Of a stretch of DNA of 5,455 bases, positions 1 to 4,341 are shown in pieces. The stretch lies in assembly GCA_037440885.1 (NCBI GenBank), contig JBBITI010000107.1:1-5455 (forward strand), given 5' to 3'. The translations under genes were made by a program, and so were the position numbers. Position 1 is the stretch's first letter. Every line of letters starts with the position of its first letter. This stretch comes from JBBITI01 sp037440885. GTDB taxonomy: Bacteria; Chloroflexota; Dehalococcoidia; Dehalococcoidales; UBA2162. Below the pieces are notes generated by a model. That model saw only the letters and a list, made by a program, of their open reading frames with translations. It searched no databases and was not told the DNA's origin.

Positions 1-137
1 CCATAGGTTTCATATGCCAATGTGACTGGACTTAACTCTTCCCCATTCTCCAGTACGTATTTATCAGGGGGAAAAGCGAAATTAAAATACTCAGTCTCCA
101 CTATTCCTACACTGTCTCTAGTCTTTGTTATTTTCAT
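1..137 (-). CDS. metX: Homoserine O-acetyltransferase (MetX family), N-terminal fragment cut by the window edge
   Basis: Only the first 45 codons are visible; the gene continues past the left edge. The reverse strand from 137 reads MKITKTRDSVGIVETEYFNF, followed by a lysine/glutamate-rich stretch and the motif SPVTLAYETYG at the very edge. That motif is the conserved N-terminal hallmark of the MetX alpha/beta-hydrolase acyltransferases, usually seen as L-x-x-G-x-x-L-x-P-V-x-L-A-Y-E-T-Y-G. MetX transfers an acetyl group from acetyl-CoA to the homoserine hydroxyl, making O-acetylhomoserine in the cytoplasm, which is the substrate of MetY encoded just upstream. The ATG is preceded by a strong Shine-Dalgarno sequence, and only 11 nt separate it from the metY stop, so the two are almost certainly co-transcribed. 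The catalytic Ser-Asp-His triad and the residues separating acetyl from succinyl specificity lie outside the window. Acetyl specificity is therefore inferred from the metY partner. Confidence 0.85.
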   Translation of the reverse strand, partial: MKITKTRDSVGIVETEYFNFAFPPDKYVLENGEELSPVTLAYETY

Positions 138-150
138 TTGAATCTCCCCT
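138..150 (-). promoter_or_regulatory. Ribosome binding site of metX, overlapping the metY stop codon
   Basis: On the minus strand AGGGGAGA (150-143) is followed by five bases and then the ATG at 137-135. It overlaps the metY TAG (151-149), which suggests that metX translation is coupled to metY. Confidence 0.75.
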
Positions 151-1447
151 ACCCGACAGCAGCCTTTAAAGCCTTGCCGATGTCTTTCTTTATGTCTCCA
201 ACATCTTCCAGACCGATAGAAAGTCTGATATAGTCTTCGGTAACTCCTGTTTCGATTTGTTCCTGTGCCGTTAGCTGTTGATGAGTAGTTGAAGCAGGAT
301 GGATGACCAGTGACTTCGCATCACCGATATTGGCTAGATGGGATAGTAGTTTTACGTTGTGTATGAATTTTTTCCCAGCTTCCACTCCGCCTTTGATACC
401 GAACCCGACCAGGCCTCCATAGTTCCCATTAAAGTATTTCTTAGCTAGTTTGTGTGTGGTTTGTTCTTCCAACCCCGGGTAATTCACCCAGGCTACTGAT
501 GGATGGCTAGCGAGAAATTGGGCTATTTTAAGGGCATTCTCAGAATGTTTTCTTTGCCTCAGCGGTAGTGTTTCTAGACCCTGGAGTAGCAAAAACGCAT
601 TGAAGGGACTCAGTGTAAAACCGGCATCCCTCAGCCACTGTACCCTGGCTTTAAATATAAAGGCTACATTGCCCATCCCGGAAAAATTTTTAAAAGTATC
701 CCAATATTTCAAGCCGTGATAGCTGGGATCCGGTTCGGTAAATTCTGGGAACTTACCGTTATTCCAATCGAACTTACCGGAATCGACGATCACCCCACCA
801 AGTGTCGTACCGTGACCACCAATGTATTTTGTAGCAGAAATAACCTCTATATCGACTCCATAATCGATAGGCCGGACCAAGCCTACACCCACAGTGTTGT
901 CAACAACAAAGGGAATCCCGGCATTATGAGCGATACGGGCAATCGCTTCGAAATCAGGGACATCGAGTTTCGGATTACCGATTGTTTCAGCGTAGATAGC
1001 CTTCGTTTTATTATCAATAGCTCTGGTGAATTCCTGGGGTCTCGTCGAATCGACAAACTTCACCGTTCGACCCAGCTTAGGAAAGGTGTAATGAAAAAGC
1101 TCGTAAGTACCACCGTAAAGATTATTTGCAGATACGATGTTATCGCCTAATCTGGTGATATTTAGTAAAGCAAAGGTTTCAGCTGCCTGCCCTGATGATG
1201 TCGCCAAAGCACCGGTCCCGCCTTCGATAGCGGCAACCCGGCGCTCGAAGACATCGGTTGTGGGATTCATTATCCGGGTATAGATATTGCCTAATTCTTT
1301 TAATGCGAACAGGTTCGCTGCGTGTTCAGTATTATGAAAAACATAAGACGTTGTTTGATAAATGGGGACAGCCCTCGCCCCCGTAGCAGGGTCGGGACTA
1401 TCCTGACCAGCGTGTAATGCAATAGTATCTTGAGAATAGTTTGACAT
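149..1447 (-). CDS. metY: O-acetylhomoserine sulfhydrylase (Cys/Met metabolism PLP enzyme)
   Basis: This 432-residue protein has the usual length for OAH sulfhydrylases. It condenses O-acetylhomoserine with sulfide, or a sulfide-equivalent donor, to give homocysteine and acetate, in the direct-sulfhydrylation branch of methionine synthesis. Visible Cys/Met-metabolism motifs are: DTIALHAGQ near residue 7; YTRIMNPT (56-63), whose Tyr and Arg contact the cofactor phosphate of the neighbouring subunit; SSGQAA (84-89); YGGTYELF (111-118); NPKLDVPD (158-165); VDNT (182-185); and SATKYIGGHG, in which Lys207 is the PLP Schiff-base lysine. The C-terminal HPASTTHQQL and IRLSIGLED motifs are typical of the family. 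I chose the ATG at 1447 because AAGAGGA sits 8 nt upstream and the protein then starts at the normal family position. The frame is open for 51 more codons upstream (to 1600), but those residues match nothing I know in the family. metX follows after 11 nt. O-acetylserine activity as a side reaction is possible. Confidence 0.95.
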   Translation of the reverse strand: MSNYSQDTIALHAGQDSPDPATGARAVPIYQTTSYVFHNTEHAANLFALKELGNIYTRIMNPTTDVFERRVAAIEGGTGALATSSGQAAETFALLNITRLGDNIVSANNLYGGTYELFHYTFPKLGRTVKFVDSTRPQEFTRAIDNKTKAIYAETIGNPKLDVPDFEAIARIAHNAGIPFVVDNTVGVGLVRPIDYGVDIEVISATKYIGGHGTTLGGVIVDSGKFDWNNGKFPEFTEPDPSYHGLKYWDTFKNFSGMGNVAFIFKARVQWLRDAGFTLSPFNAFLLLQGLETLPLRQRKHSENALKIAQFLASHPSVAWVNYPGLEEQTTHKLAKKYFNGNYGGLVGFGIKGGVEAGKKFIHNVKLLSHLANIGDAKSLVIHPASTTHQQLTAQEQIETGVTEDYIRLSIGLEDVGDIKKDIGKALKAAVG

Positions 1448-1455
1448 ATAGCTGT

Positions 1456-1462
1456 TCCTCTT
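1456..1462 (-). promoter_or_regulatory. Ribosome binding site that decides the metY start
   Basis: AAGAGGA on the minus strand lies 8 nt before the ATG at 1447. The in-frame upstream ATGs at 1600, 1576 and 1564 have only A/T-rich sequence in the corresponding place, so 1447 is the supported start. Confidence 0.7.
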
Positions 1463-1480
1463 TTTTGTATATTTTTGGTC

Positions 1481-1519
1481 GCACTCCGGATAGCCCTTTA
1501 ACAGCAAACCCTCCGGTGC
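1481..1519 (-). other. Bulged inverted repeat in the metY leader
   Basis: On the minus strand GCACCGGA (1519-1512) can pair with TCCGGAGTGC (1490-1481), forming an 8-bp G/C-rich stem with a 2-nt bulge and a 21-nt loop. It ends 33 nt before the metY ATG and is not followed by a T run, so it is not an intrinsic terminator. The GCAC arm could instead pair with GTGC at 1533-1530, giving a much weaker 4-bp alternative. Whether it folds or regulates anything is unknown. Confidence 0.4.
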
Positions 1520-1559
1520 AAACAAGCAAGCACGATAGAACAGCACAGAGTCTATAGTC

Positions 1560-1583
1560 TTCATATAATTTTTCATATAATTT
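1560..1583 (-). repeat. Perfect 12-bp tandem direct repeat
   Basis: Two adjacent identical copies of AAATTATATGAA (minus strand) occupy 1583-1572 and 1571-1560. They lie immediately downstream of the candidate -10 element, so they would be at or near the start of any metY transcript made there. They could be an operator for a dimeric regulator or replication slippage in A/T-rich DNA; the sequence alone cannot distinguish these. Confidence 0.7.
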
Positions 1584-1611
1584 ATAGTGTTGCTAAACAT
1601 CGCTTTTTCAA
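1581..1611 (-). promoter_or_regulatory. Weak sigma-70-type promoter candidate for metY-metX
   Basis: On the minus strand TTGAAA (1611-1606) resembles a -35 box and TATAAA (1586-1581) a -10 box, with a 19-nt spacer. The spacer is longer than the preferred 17 nt and no extended -10 is visible, so support is modest. A start near 1574 would give a leader of about 125 nt containing the hairpin. The -10 overlaps the tandem repeat. Confidence 0.25.
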
Positions 1612-1698
1612 CTGTTTCAGAATAGTTACAACAAGTTTTCGTTACTCGTTATATCCTTGCTATATATCAAATTCTTATCCAAATAGTGCCAGTTATTT

Positions 1699-2574
1699 TT
1701 ACCACCGATTTACGAAGGAGATATATCTCCCACGAAAAACACCCNNNNNNNNNNNNNNGTATTCTGGAGCTACTGGAATATCCCTCTTCCTAAGAATAAT
1801 ATTGACAGCCTCGTTTGCAGCCAGTATCGAGGCTAACCCGACTCCTATGCTTACTGTGGGTATAGTCTTTAGCCCTGCATAGATATCTTCAAGAAACTGA
1901 TCTGCTCTAGTCGGAGCATAAGAAGCAGTAATAGGCATTATCCTCTTAATGGGTACACGCAATTTTTCGATACCGTCTAGGTTAACATTCGAAGGCAGTC
2001 CGTTGAATTCTTCCAGCGTGAATCCATCTGGTTCAAAAATAACCAGGAGAGTACCGAATCCAATGGCACTGGTAAAAATATAATGAATACCACCTTGTCG
2101 CGCTGCTCTCTGCAATCTTATAGACTCGCTAAACATCCCGAAATCCATTTCATCAATTATCAAGTCGCAACCCGAACAAAAACTAAGAGCATCATTTTGG
2201 GATGAAATCCCAATTTGATCGCAAAGAATCAGGGCTTCCGGATTGATGCTCTTGAGTTGATGGCAAATAACTTCTGCCTTGTTCTTGGCAAGTGTTTCCA
2301 TAGACGAGCCAAATTGCCGATTGAAGTTACTCAACTCAAAAGTACCGGGGTCAGTAATTTTGAGACCCCCAACACCCACTCTGATTAGTCGCTCTGCCAA
2401 TAATCCACCTACGCCACCAACGCCAGCAATACCGATAGTTGAACGTCTGAGAATATCCTGTTCTGTTTCGCTGATTATGCCTTTATTTCTTGAAATACTG
2501 TCCGAATAAGAAAATACAGGCTTACTCTTCTGGCAATGTTGAGTACTTGATATTCGTTCGTTTTTATTTTTCAT
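1699..2574 (-). CDS. ThiF/MoeB/HesA-family E1-like adenylyltransferase (sulfur-carrier activating enzyme candidate)
   Basis: The protein has about 291 residues, five of them hidden by the N gap. It carries the E1-like Rossmann ATP-binding core: GVGGVG (51-56), an acidic D75 in the second strand, the SNFNRQ motif with Arg86, Lys99 in AKNKAEV, and D144 in the IDEMDF stretch. Relatives adenylate the C-terminal Gly-Gly carboxylate of ThiS/MoaD/ubiquitin-like proteins. All five cysteines (14, 104, 118, 133, 136) precede D144. The zinc CxxC pair and the later catalytic cysteine of ThiF/MoeB therefore appear to be missing; CSGC at 133-136 lies outside the usual zinc position. The ATG at 2574, one base after the cysE stop and 7 nt after GGTGGGGGG, is preferred. 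A GTG at 2589 would add five residues. The tail after the gap (GVFRGRYISF) reads plausibly in frame. The target is unknown; location between cysE and metY suggests sulfur transfer. Confidence 0.85.
   Translation of the reverse strand: MKNKNERISSTQHCQKSKPVFSYSDSISRNKGIISETEQDILRRSTIGIAGVGGVGGLLAERLIRVGVGGLKITDPGTFELSNFNRQFGSSMETLAKNKAEVICHQLKSINPEALILCDQIGISSQNDALSFCSGCDLIIDEMDFGMFSESIRLQRAARQGGIHYIFTSAIGFGTLLVIFEPDGFTLEEFNGLPSNVNLDGIEKLRVPIKRIMPITASYAPTRADQFLEDIYAGLKTIPTVSIGVGLASILAANEAVNIILRKRDIPVAPEYXXXXXGVFRGRYISFVNRW
1745..1758. other. Run of 14 undetermined bases (assembly gap)
   Basis: Fourteen consecutive N fall inside the E1-like gene, near its 3' end. At face value they cover five codons and leave the downstream frame open to a TAA at 1701-1699. 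The true gap length is not known from the sequence, so the C-terminal residues carry that uncertainty. Confidence 0.95.
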
Positions 2575-2575
2575 G

Positions 2576-3292
2576 TCAAATCCCCCCACCGTTAACTAAT
2601 TCGATGGTGGATTCACTATTCTTTTCAGGAGATATCTCCAGCGAGATGAGCGGGCCATATAGAAATTCCAGCCTGCCCAGGCGTTCTTCAAAACTCTTCT
2701 GATTGACGAGCATACTCTTGATGGTTTCTGCTATGGGATCGGGAAGTGTACCATGCTCCAGGTCAACTGTTGTGGTATGTCTATCTTCTACGACTTTACC
2801 GGGAACACCGACAACAGTTAATCCAGGAGGTACAGATTTGACAACAACTGAGCCTGCTCCGATTTTTACTCTATCTCCAATACTAATGGCACCGAGGACT
2901 ATGGCACCAGAACCAATTACCACGTTGTTCCCAATAGTAGGGTGACGTTTTCCTTTCTTAAGGGAAGTCCCTGCCAATGCTGCTCCTTGATACATCAGAA
3001 CGTCAGCGCCTATCTCAGCCGTCTCTCCAATTACAATGCCTGCACCATGGTCGATAAAGAAGCGACGTCCGATTGTGGCTCCAGGATGGATCTCGATATT
3101 TGTCAAGAAACGGTTTATATGTGAGACCAATCTCCCTAAAAAATGAAGACGTTGTTTCCATAAAAAATGGGCTATGCGGTGCGCCCAAATGGCATGCAAG
3201 CCTGGATAGCAAAAAAGTATTTCTAGAGTACTTCGGGCTGCCGGGTCTTTGGCATATATTGTAACTATGTCTTCTCTTATTGTTGTGAACAT
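2576..3292 (-). CDS. cysE: Serine O-acetyltransferase
   Basis: This 238-residue protein acetylates L-serine with acetyl-CoA to O-acetylserine, the committed step of cysteine synthesis. An N-terminal helical region (about 1-64, including DPAAR at 16-20 and HRIAHFLW at 38-45) precedes a left-handed beta-helix of hexapeptide repeats (about 66-158). Active-site motifs are IEIHPGA (66-72), FIDHG with His82 as the presumed catalytic base (79-83), VIGETAEIG (87-95) and KRHPTIG with His117 (115-121). The helix ends in the family's VPPG and GVPGKVV segments. The usual VTLGGT turn reads AALAGT here. A 65-residue tail includes a charged helix and ends in GGGI; a C-terminal isoleucine is the residue that enters the CysK active site in the known cysteine synthase complex. 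The ATG at 3292 has AAAAGGT upstream (AGG 9 nt away). cysK ends 30 nt earlier. Feedback inhibition by cysteine is known for the family but cannot be judged here. Confidence 0.95.
   Translation of the reverse strand: MFTTIREDIVTIYAKDPAARSTLEILFCYPGLHAIWAHRIAHFLWKQRLHFLGRLVSHINRFLTNIEIHPGATIGRRFFIDHGAGIVIGETAEIGADVLMYQGAALAGTSLKKGKRHPTIGNNVVIGSGAIVLGAISIGDRVKIGAGSVVVKSVPPGLTVVGVPGKVVEDRHTTTVDLEHGTLPDPIAETIKSMLVNQKSFEERLGRLEFLYGPLISLEISPEKNSESTIELVNGGGI
2582..2590 (-). promoter_or_regulatory. Ribosome binding site of the E1-like gene, inside the 3' end of cysE
   Basis: GGTGGGGGG on the minus strand lies 7 nt before the ATG at 2574. The same bases encode the Gly-Gly-Gly that precedes the terminal Ile of CysE. 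The start follows the cysE TGA by one base, a layout typical of translational coupling. Confidence 0.6.
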
Positions 3293-3301
3293 CGTCTTTT
3301 A

Positions 3302-3307
3302 CCTTTT
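3302..3307 (-). promoter_or_regulatory. Ribosome binding site of cysE
   Basis: AAAAGG on the minus strand lies 9 nt before the ATG at 3292, in the 30-nt gap after the cysK stop. It is a moderate match, and it supports the annotated start. Confidence 0.45.
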
Positions 3308-3322
3308 AATTGTTGTTGCAGT

Positions 3323-4318
3323 CTATTTGTTTTCTTGGAAAAGCCAGGTCGATAGGTAGCGTTCACCTGTGTCTGGCAATATGACTACAATTAACTTATC
3401 CTTATTCTCAGACCGTTTGGCAACTTCCAGCGCAGCCCATGTAGCAGCTCCGGAAGATATGCCTGCGAGTATGCCTTCTTCCTTAGCTAACCTGCGGGCT
3501 GTAGTACCGGCGTTTTCATTGGTTACCTGGATGATTTCGTCAATCAGGTCGCGCTGTAAAATATCCGGAACAAAACCAGCGCCGATTCCCTGTATCTTGT
3601 GAGAGCCCGGTTTGCCACCGGATAATACTGGAGAAGCAGATGGTTCCACTGCGATGGCTTTGAAACCAGGTTTACGCTTTTTTAGGACTTCAGCTATACC
3701 GGTAATTGTTCCACCCGTCCCTACACCAGAAACAACGATATCTACCTCTCCATCTGTATCACGCCAGATCTCTTCAGCAGTCGTAAGTCTATGGATCTCA
3801 GGATTAGCAAGGTTTTTGAATTGTTGCGGCATAAAATAATTCGGATTCTCTGCGACAAGATGTTCGGCTTTCCTAATCGCTCCCGGCATCCCTTCGGTAC
3901 CTGGAGTCAAGACTAGCACCGCGCCCAGAATAGACAGCAACTGCCTTCTTTCCATAGACATGGTATCAGGCATAGTCAATATGAGTTTGTAACCTTTTGC
4001 TGCAGCTACAAATGCTAAAGCTATACCAGTATTACCACTCGTAGGTTCAACGATTACGGTATCTTTCTTAACCAAACCCAGTTCCTCGGCAGTAAGGATC
4101 ATCGCAGTCCCGATACGGTCTTTTACACTGTGTAGAGGATTAAAAGATTCCAGTTTCGCGACTACCTGCGCAGCAACACCCGCAGTCAGCTGGTTAAGTC
4201 TCACTAGCGGTGTATTACCGATTAATTCAGTGACATCTTTAGCGATACCCCGGGTTAGTTTGGGAATATTAATAGTCTTGAAGCTTAATGTGTCAATATT
4301 CTGGATCGTTTGTGTCAT
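3323..4318 (-). CDS. cysK: Cysteine synthase (O-acetylserine sulfhydrylase, PLP fold type II)
   Basis: This 331-residue enzyme replaces the acetate of O-acetylserine with sulfide to make L-cysteine. Motifs visible in order are: ELIGNTPLVRLN (31-42); NPLHSVKDR, with Lys66 as the PLP Schiff-base lysine (60-68); the substrate loop EPTSGNTGIA (91-100); MPQQFKNLANPEIH (163-176); the phosphate-binding glycine loop GVGTGGTITG (198-207); GSHKIQGIGAGFVP (238-251); GISSGAA (286-292); and the C-terminal PDTGERYLST (315-324). About 26 residues precede the IAKDVTELIG segment where typical CysK proteins begin, a modest polar extension with no signal-peptide character. There is no alternative ATG before the core. 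The ATG at 4318 has GAGAGAGA 4 nt upstream. The gene sits 23 nt after the desulfurase and 30 nt before cysE, whose product ends in the isoleucine needed for complex formation. CysM-type or cystathionine beta-synthase-type function is less likely given these motifs and neighbours. Confidence 0.95.
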   Translation of the reverse strand: MTQTIQNIDTLSFKTINIPKLTRGIAKDVTELIGNTPLVRLNQLTAGVAAQVVAKLESFNPLHSVKDRIGTAMILTAEELGLVKKDTVIVEPTSGNTGIALAFVAAAKGYKLILTMPDTMSMERRQLLSILGAVLVLTPGTEGMPGAIRKAEHLVAENPNYFMPQQFKNLANPEIHRLTTAEEIWRDTDGEVDIVVSGVGTGGTITGIAEVLKKRKPGFKAIAVEPSASPVLSGGKPGSHKIQGIGAGFVPDILQRDLIDEIIQVTNENAGTTARRLAKEEGILAGISSGAATWAALEVAKRSENKDKLIVVILPDTGERYLSTWLFQENK

Positions 4319-4322
4319 TTTA

Positions 4323-4330
4323 TCTCTCTC
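4323..4330 (-). promoter_or_regulatory. Ribosome binding site of cysK
   Basis: GAGAGAGA on the minus strand lies 4 nt before the ATG at 4318, within the 23-nt gap after the desulfurase stop. It supports the long start with the N-terminal extension, since no other ATG lies nearby. Confidence 0.45.
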
Positions 4331-4341
4331 TTTATTTTATT

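Larger units (their letters stand above)
1448..1698 (-). promoter_or_regulatory. Intergenic leader of metY-metX (no gene identified)
   Basis: This 251-nt stretch separates the E1-like gene stop from the metY start and is the only sizeable gap in the window. It is A/T-rich in its upstream half. It contains a weak promoter candidate, a perfect 12-bp tandem repeat and a bulged hairpin close to the ribosome binding site, each listed separately. I looked for the conserved SAM-I (S-box) core, the T-box sequence AGGGTGGNACCGCG and a terminator-type hairpin with a T run, and saw none. The placement suggests that metY-metX can be transcribed independently of the upstream cysteine genes. That is an inference. 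Confidence 0.5.

Noticed and set aside
716..1150. Plus-strand open frame of 144 codons
   Set aside because: It lies wholly opposite metY, whose protein motifs are unmistakable. Its translation has no recognisable domain and no ribosome binding site.
1441..1446. TTGACA on the plus strand as a -35 box
   Set aside because: It is the reverse complement of the first codons of metY, and there is no plus-strand gene downstream for it to serve.
1448..1600. SAM riboswitch or T-box in the metY leader
   Set aside because: Neither the S-box core nor the T-box consensus is visible by eye on the minus strand, and no terminator/antiterminator pair is present.
1448..1600. A small sulfur-carrier (ThiS/MoaD-like) gene hidden in the intergenic gap
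   Set aside because: The only sizeable open frame there is the in-frame metY extension, which has no terminal Gly-Gly and no beta-grasp character.
1630..1665. Possible terminator after the E1-like gene (AACGAGT pairing with ACTTGTT on the minus strand)
   Set aside because: The stem is only 7 bp, A/T-rich with a G-T wobble, and has no following T run, so it does not support an intrinsic terminator.
2279..2702. Plus-strand open frames opposite the E1-like gene and the end of cysE
   Set aside because: They are antisense shadows of two well-supported genes, with proline-rich or low-complexity translations and no start signals.
3015..3264. Short open frames on both strands within the 5' part of cysE
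   Set aside because: The conserved CysE beta-helix occupies the region in another frame. These short translations show no family features.
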